Assembly (NCBI GenBank): GCA_027592025.1
Contig: JAQCIQ010000015.1
Coordinates: 1 to 45,854 of the forward strand
Direction of reading: 5' to 3'
Source of the DNA: Bacteroidota bacterium
Lineage (GTDB): Bacteria; Bacteroidota; Bacteroidia; Flavobacteriales; Flavobacteriaceae
Length of the DNA: 45,854 nt
Made by a program: the position numbers and the translations under genes. How positions within the stretch are numbered: the stretch's first letter is position 1; each line of letters starts with the position of its first letter. The notes below the pieces were generated by a model. That model made no database searches, had not been told where the DNA came from, and saw nothing but the letters and a program-made list of their open reading frames with translations. Positions 18,769 through 28,995 of the stretch are shown one piece after another.

Positions 18769-19407
18769 ATGATATCGTTTAAAGTGGCTTTTATTCCACT
18801 TGCTTTTTTACTTCTCAATTCGGTAGGCGACCTTCCGAAAGACCGTGCAAAGACTTTTTTATTTGAGCCTTGCGAAATACCCCACAATGAGCCTTCCTTG
18901 TTCCAAGAAGCAGAAATAGTTGTTGACTATTGGAGCACTCCTATTTTAGGAAATGGCTACACTGCTTTTAAAGAAGCGGTGGCATTCAAAGAATCACGAG
19001 GGGATTATCGTTGTGTAAATAAATTTGGGTATTTGGGTAAGTATCAATTTCACCAAAGTACGCTTCATTTGATAGGAATTTCATCTTCTCATACTTTTTT
19101 AGAGCATCCAGAACTTCAAGAAAAGGCGTTTTTAGCAAACACAATTCGCAACAAATGGGTGCTACGAAAATACATCAAGCGATATTCAGGGACTTATGTG
19201 AATGGCATCAGAATTACTGAGTCTGGGATCATAGCAGCCGCGCATTTAGCTGGACCAGGAAGCGTTAAAAAGTATTTGATTTCTAATGGCGATTTCAATA
19301 AGTCAGATGCCTTCGGAACCAATTTATCTTATTATCTAAAAATATTCTCCGATTATAATCTCCAAGACCTACCAGCGAAACAAAGACCAAAAGCGCATCA
19401 ATTGTAG
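18769..19407 (+). CDS. Transglycosylase-like (lysozyme-fold) exported protein
   Basis: A 212-residue protein with a hydrophobic N-terminal export segment (about 3-18) and a lysozyme-like core. The stretch AVAFKESRGDYRCVN, then FGYLGKYQFH, is the typical ES...GxYQF signature of lytic transglycosylase-like domains, with Glu75 as candidate acid. I chose the ATG at 18769; an in-frame TTG at 18742 is possible. It follows mltG by 85 bases. Its 3' end overlaps the convergent methyltransferase gene by 10 bases. A peptidoglycan substrate is likely from family and neighbours but not proven. Confidence 0.75.
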   Translation: MISFKVAFIPLAFLLLNSVGDLPKDRAKTFLFEPCEIPHNEPSLFQEAEIVVDYWSTPILGNGYTAFKEAVAFKESRGDYRCVNKFGYLGKYQFHQSTLHLIGISSSHTFLEHPELQEKAFLANTIRNKWVLRKYIKRYSGTYVNGIRITESGIIAAAHLAGPGSVKKYLISNGDFNKSDAFGTNLSYYLKIFSDYNLQDLPAKQRPKAHQL

Positions 19408-20117
19408 AAAGTGTCCCCTAGAATAAAAATACAGGGTTTTTTGGTCAAGTCAAAATGAACAGTTTTCCAATTCACAATGGTTTTGGACGCGATATATTCC
19501 TTTTCGGAATTCAAGTCGCAGGCAACGCAGAGCATGGTTTCGTCTTGACAGGTTTTTAGCAGTTCTTCAAACATTTCTTGACTTCGGTAAGGCGTTTCAA
19601 TAAAAATCTGCGCTTCTTGATGGTTATAAACATACCGCTCAAGGCGTTTAATTTCCATTTTTCGATCTTTCCTGTCAATGGGGAGATAACCATTGAATTT
19701 AAATTTTTGCCCATTGAAGCCAGAGGCCATCATTGCTAACAAAATTGAGGAGGGGCCAACTAATGGTTTGACTACAATTCCACGATGATGGGCAAGAGCA
19801 ACAATTTCGCTACCCGGGTCTGCAACTGCTGGGCAGCCCGCCTCTGAAAGAAGTCCAACCGAAAACCCTTCTTTGATAGGATTTAAGAAATTTGGAATGT
19901 CAGCTTGATCGGTCTGTTTGTTGAGTTGAAATAAAACGATTGCCGATTGATTTTTTTCAGGACATATAGTTTTGATGAACTTCCTAGCCGTTTTTTCATT
20001 TTCAACTATAAAATGATTGAGAAAAGAAACGGTTTCGAATACAGCATCTGGCAAGACAGAAGACGCTGACTCATCGCCAATCGGCGTGGGAATCAAGTAC
20101 AGTTTTGGGACAGACAT
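19398..20117 (-). CDS. RsmI-like SAM-dependent methyltransferase (tetrapyrrole-methylase fold)
   Basis: A 239-residue methyltransferase of the tetrapyrrole-methylase fold, closest to RsmI, the 16S rRNA C1402 2'-O-methyltransferase. Motifs are LYLIPTPIGD (6-15), GLLSEAGCPAVADPGSEIV (about 88-106), VKPLVGPSSILLAMMASG (about 116-133) and FIETPYRS (about 173-180). It differs from standard RsmI in length (239 against about 280-290) and in SEAGCPAVADPG in place of SDAGTPLISDPG. This fits a Bacteroidota paralogue whose target is not certain. It lies 23 bases downstream of dnaA and converges on, and overlaps, the transglycosylase-like gene. Confidence 0.85.
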   Translation of the reverse strand: MSVPKLYLIPTPIGDESASSVLPDAVFETVSFLNHFIVENEKTARKFIKTICPEKNQSAIVLFQLNKQTDQADIPNFLNPIKEGFSVGLLSEAGCPAVADPGSEIVALAHHRGIVVKPLVGPSSILLAMMASGFNGQKFKFNGYLPIDRKDRKMEIKRLERYVYNHQEAQIFIETPYRSQEMFEELLKTCQDETMLCVACDLNSEKEYIASKTIVNWKTVHFDLTKKPCIFILGDTFYN

Positions 20118-20140
20118 GAGTTGTCTCTTTTGAACCTGTT

Positions 20141-21568
20141 TTACAGAGAAAGTTTTTTGGTCAAATCTTCCACGTATTTACGGAATTGTTTGTCCGTGGC
20201 AAACAAATTATCAACTGTTTTGCATGCGTGCAATACGGTGGCGTGGTCTCGTTTGCCAATTTGAGAACCTATACTAGCCAATGAGGCTTTGGTGAATTTC
20301 TTAGCAAAGAACATGGCCAGTTGACGTGCTTGAACAATATGTCGCTTGCGAGTTTTAGATCGTAGGGTGTCAACGTCCATCTGGAAATAGTCAGAAACAA
20401 CTTTCTGGATGTAGTCTATCGAGACTTCTCTTTTGGTGTTCTTGACAAATTTTTCTACAACGGCCTTGGCAAGTTCTAGAGTAATCTCTTTTTTATTAAA
20501 CGACGACTGCGCAATAAGCGAAATTACAGCACCTTCTAACTCTCTTACGTTAGTCTTGATGTTTTTGGCGACATATTCGATGACGTCATCTTCCATTTCT
20601 ACCCCATCGCGGTAGAGTTTATTTTTCAAAATTGAAACTCTTGTTTCAAAGTCTGGATGCTGCAGTTCTGCAGACAGGCCCCATTTGAATCTTGACAACA
20701 ATCTTTGCTCAATATCCTGCATGTCAACAGGAGCCTTATCACTGGTTAAAACGACTTGTTTGCCGTTTTGGTGCAAATGATTGAAAATATGAAAGAACAC
20801 GTCTTGAGTTCCAGTTTTACCTGACAAAAACTGAACATCGTCAATGATCAGGACGTCTATAATTTGGTAAAAATGAATAAAATCGTTGCGATTGTTTTTC
20901 TTGACAGCCTCAATATATTGTTGAGTGAATTTCTCTGCAGAGATATACAGAACGGTTTTCTCTGGATATTTGTCCTTAATAGAGATGCCAATGGCATGCG
21001 ACAAGTGTGTTTTCCCTAAACCAACTCCTCCAAAAATCAAAAGGGGATTGAATGAAGTACCTCCAGGCTTGTTTGCAACTGCCATACCAGCGTTACGAGC
21101 TAGCCGGTTTGAATCTCCTTCAAGAAAGTTGTCAAACGAATAGTTAGGGTTCAGTTGCGATTCGATTTTTACATTTCGAATACCTGGGATGATGAAAGGA
21201 TTTTTGAGTTGAGGATTCTTGTTTTCCAGCGGTAAACTGGCCTCTTGCGATGCAAGTGCAGTTTGATTGGCACTAGGAATACGTTCAGTAAACGGCAATT
21301 TATTGCCGTAGGTGTTTTCCATTTTAATGATGTAAACCAATTTAGCTTGAGCGCCAAGCTCTTTGGTTAACGCCATCTTAAGTATCTTGACGTAATGTTC
21401 TTCAAGCCATTCGTAAAAGAACTTACTGGGAACTTGAATACTAAGCACGTTATTCTCTAACTTAACCGCTACAATTGGTTCGAACCAAGTTTTATATGCC
21501 TGAGGCTGAATATTGTCACTAAGAAAGGTCAGACAGTTAGTCCATACCGATTGTGCAGTTTCTTTCAT
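20141..21568 (-). CDS. dnaA: Chromosomal replication initiator protein DnaA
   Basis: A 475-residue initiator of chromosome replication. All four domains are visible: an N-terminal interaction domain (1-85, SVWTNCLTFLSDNIQPQAYKTWFEP), a linker (about 86-135), the AAA+ domain (about 140-350; Walker A GGVGLGKTH at 180-188, Walker B VLIIDDVQFL) and a DNA-binding domain with the signature RDHATVLHACKTVDNL near 430-455. It is separated by 187 bases from the divergent thioesterase gene. I find no DnaA boxes in that gap, so the origin is probably elsewhere. The RsmI-like gene follows 23 bases downstream. Confidence 0.98.
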   Translation of the reverse strand: MKETAQSVWTNCLTFLSDNIQPQAYKTWFEPIVAVKLENNVLSIQVPSKFFYEWLEEHYVKILKMALTKELGAQAKLVYIIKMENTYGNKLPFTERIPSANQTALASQEASLPLENKNPQLKNPFIIPGIRNVKIESQLNPNYSFDNFLEGDSNRLARNAGMAVANKPGGTSFNPLLIFGGVGLGKTHLSHAIGISIKDKYPEKTVLYISAEKFTQQYIEAVKKNNRNDFIHFYQIIDVLIIDDVQFLSGKTGTQDVFFHIFNHLHQNGKQVVLTSDKAPVDMQDIEQRLLSRFKWGLSAELQHPDFETRVSILKNKLYRDGVEMEDDVIEYVAKNIKTNVRELEGAVISLIAQSSFNKKEITLELAKAVVEKFVKNTKREVSIDYIQKVVSDYFQMDVDTLRSKTRKRHIVQARQLAMFFAKKFTKASLASIGSQIGKRDHATVLHACKTVDNLFATDKQFRKYVEDLTKKLSL

Positions 21569-21755
21569 TTTTTAATTATACAAATGTTGGTTTTTCATTA
21601 CCAGCAATTCGTGTTTGGTTTTGGGGGACCCAGTTGGAGAATTACAATGACAAAAATGGGGGAAAAAACTTTAAAAAAAAAAATTTTTGATGTTGGATTT
21701 TAACTTTTTTTTCTGTAATTGAAAATCATAAATCAAATAGCCTTTAAACAAATAT
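21569..21755. promoter_or_regulatory. AT-rich control region between dnaA and the thioesterase gene
   Basis: This 187-base divergent intergenic region contains an A11T5 tract (about 21673-21688), a T8 tract near 21706-21713 and two G5 runs (21623-21627, 21658-21662). On the minus strand TATATTTG (21756-21749) matches the -7 consensus and would give dnaA a leader of about 170 bases. No good plus-strand -7 and no TTATnCACA-type DnaA box is seen. Confidence 0.45.
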
Positions 21756-22160
21756 ATGACACATCAAATTTCATTTCGTGTAAGATACGGAGAAACTGAT
21801 CAAATGGGTGTGGTTCACCATGGAAATTACGCCTTATATTTCGAAATGGCTCGTATCGAATGGATGAGAGAACTCGGGGTGTCCTATAAAGCGATGGAAG
21901 AAAGCGGGATAGCGCTTCCAGTTGTTAATTTGACGGTCAATTATCGCAAACCACTATTTTACGATGATGAGTTGACTGTGACTACACAGCTAAAAGGGTT
22001 GCCAACGGCTACCATCAAATTTGAGTTTGAAATACAAAATCAAAATAAAGAACTTTGCTCTACCGCAGAAGTCACATTGGTTTTTCTAAATAACTCAACG
22101 CGCAAACCAATGCGTTGCCCCCAAGAATTGCTCGAAAGAATACAGGCTTCTTGCAATTAA
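21756..22160 (+). CDS. Hotdog-fold acyl-CoA thioesterase (YbgC/FadM type)
   Basis: A 134-residue hotdog-fold thioesterase hydrolysing acyl-CoA or similar thioesters in the cytoplasm. The active-site signature is present near the N-terminus: RYGETDQMGVVHHGNYALYF (residues 10-29) with Asp15 as catalytic residue. The length is normal for the 4-hydroxybenzoyl-CoA thioesterase/YbgC group. It diverges from dnaA, and its last four bases overlap the end of the convergent DMT transporter gene. The exact acyl substrate is unknown. Confidence 0.92.
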   Translation: MTHQISFRVRYGETDQMGVVHHGNYALYFEMARIEWMRELGVSYKAMEESGIALPVVNLTVNYRKPLFYDDELTVTTQLKGLPTATIKFEFEIQNQNKELCSTAEVTLVFLNNSTRKPMRCPQELLERIQASCN

Positions 22161-23020
22161 AACATCGAAACCATTACGATGGCTAAAGCTGCTAGGACAA
22201 TTCCAGTCCAATTGGATCGACTTAATTTTTCTTGGAATAAAGCCAATCCTAAAACTGTGGTGAGTCCCACAATTCCAACATTATTAATGGTGAATACAGC
22301 GGCGCTTTCCATACCTCTGTATTGAAACGCACGGATCAGATAGAACAGCGAAAAATAGTTAACCACTCCAAGGGTTATGCCGCCAAGCACGGTTTTTAAA
22401 TTGATAGAGAATTTGTGATTTTTCGACAGAAAAAGACTGAGAACTAGACCCAAAACCCCTGCCCATAGAAAAATAGCTGCCGAAAAAACCGCAACATCGT
22501 TTTCTGATACGGTAGTCGTTTCGAGGTACTTCAAAAAGGTGTCTATCACACCTGACCCAACAAATAATAATATGGGAAGAAGCAAATTGTGAGACACAAT
22601 ATAAGAACCCTCGGCTTTGGGTGCTGTTAAGTAAACGGAAACCAAGGCTAGAACAATACCAAGAATTTGAAATATTGAGAGCGATTCACGATAGAAAAAA
22701 ACAGAAAACAGAATGGGGATAATCACACTCATCTTTCCAGCGACTGACGCAACTGATAGACCATGTCTTTGCGAGGTTAACCCCATCACATTAAATACCG
22801 AAATGAACAAAAATCCTAAAATAAAAACCCCAGTAATCCAGGGGGCATTCAGATGTCCTTGTATGGTAACATCTCCTGAATGGGTCAAATATCCTACGCT
22901 TGCGGCAGTAAAGTAGTTGATTACAATAGCGTGTAAGGTGTTGATGCTATGACGTTGAAAGTATTTGAAAATGACAAAAAGTCCTGTCGAAGCAAGAATG
23001 CTCAAAAATAAGTCAGTCAA
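22157..23020 (-). CDS. DMT-superfamily (EamA) transporter
   Basis: A 287-residue inner-membrane protein with about ten hydrophobic segments arranged as two EamA repeats, joined around residue 145. It is typical of drug/metabolite exporters and permeases of the DMT superfamily. The second repeat includes AVFTINNVGIVGLTTVLGLALFQEKLSRSNWTGI, here split by membrane turns. The start must be the TTG at 23020: no ATG or GTG occurs in frame between the upstream stop and the first membrane helix. It overlaps the end of ribD by 8 bases, so it is translated from the same message. The substrate is unknown; linkage to ribD might hint at a flavin-related compound, weakly. Confidence 0.88.
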   Translation of the reverse strand: MTDLFLSILASTGLFVIFKYFQRHSINTLHAIVINYFTAASVGYLTHSGDVTIQGHLNAPWITGVFILGFLFISVFNVMGLTSQRHGLSVASVAGKMSVIIPILFSVFFYRESLSIFQILGIVLALVSVYLTAPKAEGSYIVSHNLLLPILLFVGSGVIDTFLKYLETTTVSENDVAVFSAAIFLWAGVLGLVLSLFLSKNHKFSINLKTVLGGITLGVVNYFSLFYLIRAFQYRGMESAAVFTINNVGIVGLTTVLGLALFQEKLSRSNWTGIVLAALAIVMVSMF

Positions 23021-24059
23021 TGGATGCAGAGTCTAATAATGGGTTATAATAATGATTTAAAATGTCATTTAAGAGGGCTGTTTTAGATGCTTCAATGGTA
23101 GTCAATTTTGGCGATTTGACACCACTTAGTAAAGGTTGATCGCTTTCAAAGACCATTGCCTCATCCCAAAAATTTTCTTTTATAAAGGTGCTAATGGTTT
23201 GCAAGCCTCCTTCCACAATAACACTGTTAATATTTTTATCATAAAAATAATCACAAAGCTGTTTGGCTACATTTTTTGAAAAATCGATTTCATCAGGGCC
23301 AATTAAATTAACGGAAGACTTGTCTTCGAAAGAGCTGAGTAAACTCATATCTCCATTCTGACTTAAAACAAAGCGCTTCGGGTCGAGACCATACCACAAC
23401 CTTGTGGTTAGTTGAGGATGATCGACACTAACGGTGTTAGCACCCACCAAAATGGCCTGATATTCTGCTCTCAATTTATGACTTAGTTGCTGACTGTATT
23501 TGTTGCTGATCCAAAATGGTCGCAAATTACTCTTTTGAGATGGAGCGATTAAGCCGTCAGAACTTTCGGCCCACTTTAATAATATATATGGTCTATTTTT
23601 GGTTTGAAAGGTTAAGAACTCCTTATGGACTTCCTGGCATTGCCTTTCCCATATCCCTGACAATACTTCGATACCAGCATTTTTAAGTCTTTCAATTCCT
23701 TTTCCAGCTACCTTGGGATTAGGATCCAAACAGCCAACAACCACCTTTTTGATTTGGCTATGGATAATGGCCTCTGTGCACGGTGGTGTTTTGCCGTGAT
23801 GGCAACAAGGCTCTAAGGTGACATATAACACAGCTTCTGAGAGAAGATATTTATTCTTTACAGATGCTAAAGCGTTGACCTCGGCATGGGAGCCTCCATA
23901 AGGGCTGGTTACTCCTTCGCCAATAATTCGATTGTTGCAAACAATGATGCAGCCAACAGACGGGTTAGGCGCCGCTTTGGAACGACCAATTTTAGCCAAC
24001 TGAACGCAGCGTTCCATGAAATTCTGATGAGAAAACCTAATCTGTTGTTTTGTTATCAA
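23013..24059 (-). CDS. ribD: Bifunctional riboflavin deaminase/reductase
   Basis: A 348-residue enzyme for two steps of riboflavin synthesis, deamination and then reduction of the pyrimidine intermediate. The N-terminal deaminase has the zinc motif: His58-Ala-Glu60 (GGSHAEVNA) and Cys85/Cys94 (EPCCHHGKTPPC). The C-terminal reductase starts near 155 (RPYILLKWAESSDG) and carries VIVEGGLQTISTFI. The start is uncertain: TTG at 24059 keeps the whole first helix, whereas ATG at 24017 begins directly at MERCVQLAK; I prefer the longer form. A minus-strand -7 element (24109-24116) lies just upstream. ribH is at 42696; other rib genes are not in the window. Confidence 0.94.
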   Translation of the reverse strand: MITKQQIRFSHQNFMERCVQLAKIGRSKAAPNPSVGCIIVCNNRIIGEGVTSPYGGSHAEVNALASVKNKYLLSEAVLYVTLEPCCHHGKTPPCTEAIIHSQIKKVVVGCLDPNPKVAGKGIERLKNAGIEVLSGIWERQCQEVHKEFLTFQTKNRPYILLKWAESSDGLIAPSQKSNLRPFWISNKYSQQLSHKLRAEYQAILVGANTVSVDHPQLTTRLWYGLDPKRFVLSQNGDMSLLSSFEDKSSVNLIGPDEIDFSKNVAKQLCDYFYDKNINSVIVEGGLQTISTFIKENFWDEAMVFESDQPLLSGVKSPKLTTIEASKTALLNDILNHYYNPLLDSASID

Positions 24060-24108
24060 TCGAGAAATAATTCGGTTTGGTTACGTACCTTTATGAGCCA
24101 AAATTAAT

Positions 24109-24116
24109 CAAATATA
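24109..24116 (-). promoter_or_regulatory. Putative -7 element of ribD
   Basis: The minus strand reads TATATTTG, a perfect TAnnTTTG match. Transcription would begin near 24102, about 43 bases before the TTG start or 85 bases before the internal ATG. It overlaps the region immediately before the divergent acetyltransferase start (24119). Confidence 0.5.
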
Positions 24117-24118
24117 GG

Positions 24119-24607
24119 ATGGATTCAACCTATCTCATTAGAGAAATAGAAATTACTGATAATCCAGAAATTAAATCAGTAATTCAGGCCCTTTTCATCG
24201 AACTAAAATTGCCACTAATTGGGACGGCCTATGCCGATCCTGAAATCAATGATATGTTTTCGGCTTATGCTGGCCCAAGAGCTGTTTACTTTGTAGTTAC
24301 AGATGGGAAGTCTGTTTTTGGGGGCGGAGGAATTCGTCAGCTGACTGGAGCCGAGGCAACGGTTTGTGAATTGCAAAAACTGTATTTTTCACCCGTCATT
24401 AGGGGACTGGGCTTAGGTAAGAAGATCATTGCTGCTTGTTTGGACTTTGCCAAATCAGCAGGTTTTGAGTCATGTTATTTGGAAAGCAAATCGGAACTTC
24501 ATTCGGCGCTACACTTGTTCAAATCACACGGGTTTAGACCTCTTGATCAACCCCTTGGGAATACTGGCCACCACGCCTGTGAGATACAAATGATTAAACC
24601 CTTATGA
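24119..24607 (+). CDS. GNAT-family N-acetyltransferase
   Basis: A 162-residue acetyltransferase with the acetyl-CoA-binding signature RGLGLGKKIIAACLDFA (about 98-114) and a C-terminal LHLFKSHGFRPL stretch typical of the GNAT fold. The ATG at 24119 is preferred; a TTG 42 bases upstream would add a tail without family support. Its stop overlaps the prmC start region (ATGATG at 24604-24609), so the two are coupled. The substrate is not known. Confidence 0.9.
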   Translation: MDSTYLIREIEITDNPEIKSVIQALFIELKLPLIGTAYADPEINDMFSAYAGPRAVYFVVTDGKSVFGGGGIRQLTGAEATVCELQKLYFSPVIRGLGLGKKIIAACLDFAKSAGFESCYLESKSELHSALHLFKSHGFRPLDQPLGNTGHHACEIQMIKPL

Positions 24608-25464
24608 TGAGTTTAAGTGCCCATAAAGATAGGTTTCACAAATCCCTTGATCCCATTTATGGTCCAGGAGAGGTAAAGTCCTTATTTGGGCTTTGTTGTG
24701 AACATTATTTGTCGTTGAATTATGCTGATCAACTGCTGAATATGGAGAAGACATTGTCTTCATCGGAATCTGTTCAATTGGACAAAGTTTTACTTCAATT
24801 AGAACTACAAAAACCAATCCAATATGAAATGGGTTTTGCCTATTTCTGTGGTCTAAAGTTATTGGTAAATCAATCCGTTTTGATACCTCGGCAGGAAACA
24901 GAGGAATTAGTGGATTGGATTTTGAAGGATTGTCCCGACGACAGACCTTATCAAATAGCTGACCTTTGCACTGGGAGTGGATGCATTGCGCTGGCCTTAA
25001 AATCAAATCGAAAAAGTGCCAACCTTTATGCCTTTGACATCAGCAAAGAGGCCATTGAGCTGGCTATTCGAAATTCTAATCTGCTGGAGCTAGAGGTAAA
25101 TTTTCAGTTGAACGATGTTTTGAACGATGACTATTTAGGGGATCATCATTTTGATGTTATTGTATCCAATCCACCTTATGTTTTGGAATCTGAGAAGAGC
25201 TTGATGTCAAAGAATGTAGTCAATCACGAACCCCATTTGGCTTTATTTGTACCGAATGATGATCCGTTAGTTTTTTATAGAGCCATTGCCCAATCGGCTT
25301 TTAAAGCACTCAAAACAGGAGGCTCTCTTTATTTTGAAATCAATGAAACTAAAGGAAACACTATTTTAGAACTCTTAACGAACACTGGGTTCAAAGAAAT
25401 AGTAATCAAGAAGGATCTCAATGGTAAAATGAGAATGGTGAAATGTTTTAAACCTTATGCCTAA
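24604..25464 (+). CDS. prmC: Peptide chain release factor N5-glutamine methyltransferase
   Basis: A 286-residue SAM-dependent enzyme that methylates the glutamine of the GGQ loop in release factors RF1 and RF2. Visible motifs are VLIPRQETEELVDWIL (about 92-107), the SAM-binding IADLCTGSGCIALALK (about 118-133) and the catalytic NPPY (SNPPYVLESE, about 188-197). Two ATG codons lie in tandem at 24604 and 24607; either may be used, both overlapping the preceding stop. ligA follows after 30 bases. Confidence 0.96.
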   Translation: MMSLSAHKDRFHKSLDPIYGPGEVKSLFGLCCEHYLSLNYADQLLNMEKTLSSSESVQLDKVLLQLELQKPIQYEMGFAYFCGLKLLVNQSVLIPRQETEELVDWILKDCPDDRPYQIADLCTGSGCIALALKSNRKSANLYAFDISKEAIELAIRNSNLLELEVNFQLNDVLNDDYLGDHHFDVIVSNPPYVLESEKSLMSKNVVNHEPHLALFVPNDDPLVFYRAIAQSAFKALKTGGSLYFEINETKGNTILELLTNTGFKEIVIKKDLNGKMRMVKCFKPYA

Positions 25465-27495
<2,031 letters not shown>

Positions 27496-27553
27496 TGTTA
27501 AATTGCCAAACTAAACTTTTGATTTTCTTACATTTGTTTAAATAATTACAACC

Positions 27554-28078
27554 ATGTTTGTAAAGCGCTGGAAAAAAAGGTCCATACTAAAACATATTGA
27601 GCGATTGCTCGAGCGACCACCTTATCCCATTCGTCCAGGGGCTATTTCAACAATTGGGATTATTTATGACTACAATTTGCCCAAGGAATTCATCAGCAGA
27701 TTAGAGGGTCTTGGATTCAGAATGAATCAGATTAAAACAATAGGGCTGCTGCCCGATGATATTCCTCCCCACAACAGTTGGGATGTTTTTTATCATGCCA
27801 GCGACTTTGGATGGAATGGCCAGCATAATAATCCGGCATTAAAAGCATTTAGTGAAGAAAATTTTGATCTATTGATTGCTTATTTTAAAGAACCTAAGTG
27901 GCCTTTAACCATGGCAACCGCTCTCTCTAAAGCTAATTTTAAATTAGGATTGATTCCATCAATGGAGTCCAGTTTCGACCTAATAATTGACGTGAAAATC
28001 CAACAGCTTGATTTGTTGATTTTAGAACTTAAGAAATATTTATCCCAATTAAATAAATTACCCAATGGACGCTATTAA
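27554..28078 (+). CDS. DUF6913-like protein of unknown function
   Basis: A 174-residue cytoplasmic protein. I recognise it only as the family (DUF6913, from memory) encoded just before dapA in many flavobacteria. The N-terminus is strongly basic (VKRWKKRSILKHIERLLER). A mixed alpha/beta core follows, with IGIIYDYNLPKEFISRLEGL (about 33-52), ASDFGWNGQHNNPALKAF (about 81-98) and FDLLIAYFKEPKWPLTMATALS. No catalytic motif stands out. Its last 14 bases overlap the dapA start, so dapA translation is probably coupled to it. Confidence 0.75.
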   Translation: MFVKRWKKRSILKHIERLLERPPYPIRPGAISTIGIIYDYNLPKEFISRLEGLGFRMNQIKTIGLLPDDIPPHNSWDVFYHASDFGWNGQHNNPALKAFSEENFDLLIAYFKEPKWPLTMATALSKANFKLGLIPSMESSFDLIIDVKIQQLDLLILELKKYLSQLNKLPNGRY

Positions 28079-28949
28079 AGGTATGGGTGTAGCTCTGGTT
28101 ACGCCATTCAATAAAGACGGAAGTGTTGATTACTCTGCGCTAGCCAAGATTGTTGACTACAATATTGAAAACGGAACGGATTACTTGGTTGTTTTGGGCA
28201 CTACGGGGGAAAGTGCTACGCTGTCTATAGATGAACAAGAGGAAGTCAAAAAAACCATTGAAAAGGCCAATAGAAATCGTATTCCTTTGGTATTGGGAAT
28301 AGGGGGCAATGATACAGCTTCAGTGGCTCGAAAGGTTCAGTCAACTGATCTGAGTTCTTATGTTGCCGTGCTGTCAGTTTCTCCTTATTATAACAAGCCT
28401 ACACAGGAAGGGCTTTATCAGCATTTTAAGCATATCGCCGAAGCCTGTCCAAAACCGGTTATTCTATACAATGTTCCTGGTAGAACGGCTAAAAACATGG
28501 AACCAAAAACGGTCGCTCGTTTGGCGCAGGATTGTTCAAATATTGTAGCAATAAAAGAAGCTGCAGGAGACATGGTCCAAGCGCTAGAGTTGTTGAGAAT
28601 TGTGCCAAAGGATTTTTTGGTCATATCTGGTGACGATATGATTACGCTGCCAATGATTCAGGCTGGAGGAGCAGGAGTGATTTCTGTTATAGGTGAAGGC
28701 TTTCCAAAAGCCTTTTCGGACATGGTCAGATATGCTTTAAATGGACAGCAAAAAGAAGCTTTGGACATTCATTATGCCATCATGCCTTTGATTGATTTGA
28801 TATTTAAAGAAGGCAATCCTGCTGGAATTAAAGCCGTTTTCGAACAACTGAATTTGTGCAACGACACCGTTCGATTGCCTTTAGTGAGCGCAACGAAAGA
28901 TCTTAAAAAGGACATTGCACTAGCCATGGCTAGTTTCACTGGAATTTAA
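28065..28949 (+). CDS. dapA: 4-hydroxy-tetrahydrodipicolinate synthase
   Basis: A 294-residue enzyme condensing pyruvate with aspartate semialdehyde, the first dedicated step to diaminopimelate and lysine. The Schiff-base lysine is Lys164 (AIKEAAGD), with Tyr135 (LYNVPGR) and the GTTGES motif (45-50) completing the site. The start overlaps the preceding gene by 14 bases. Together with dapF in this window it feeds the peptidoglycan precursor pathway. Confidence 0.97.
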   Translation: MDAIKGMGVALVTPFNKDGSVDYSALAKIVDYNIENGTDYLVVLGTTGESATLSIDEQEEVKKTIEKANRNRIPLVLGIGGNDTASVARKVQSTDLSSYVAVLSVSPYYNKPTQEGLYQHFKHIAEACPKPVILYNVPGRTAKNMEPKTVARLAQDCSNIVAIKEAAGDMVQALELLRIVPKDFLVISGDDMITLPMIQAGGAGVISVIGEGFPKAFSDMVRYALNGQQKEALDIHYAIMPLIDLIFKEGNPAGIKAVFEQLNLCNDTVRLPLVSATKDLKKDIALAMASFTGI

Positions 28950-28974
28950 TATTTTTAAATCCGTTAATAATACC

Positions 28975-28982
28975 TACTTTTG
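28975..28982 (+). promoter_or_regulatory. Putative -7 element of bamD
   Basis: TACTTTTG matches TAnnTTTG and lies 13 bases before the bamD ATG, so the leader would be only about 7 bases. No -33 TTG is seen at the right distance. Confidence 0.4.
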
Positions 28983-28995
28983 CCATCCGATTGTT

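Noticed and set aside
21569-21755. Replication origin next to dnaA
   Set aside because: The region is AT-rich, but no TTATnCACA-type DnaA boxes are seen here or clustered elsewhere in the window. In Bacteroidota the origin is often not beside dnaA.
24602-25006. Open frame of 134 codons on the minus strand opposite prmC
   Set aside because: It overlaps the coding part of prmC, whose motifs are unambiguous; the translated product has no family resemblance.
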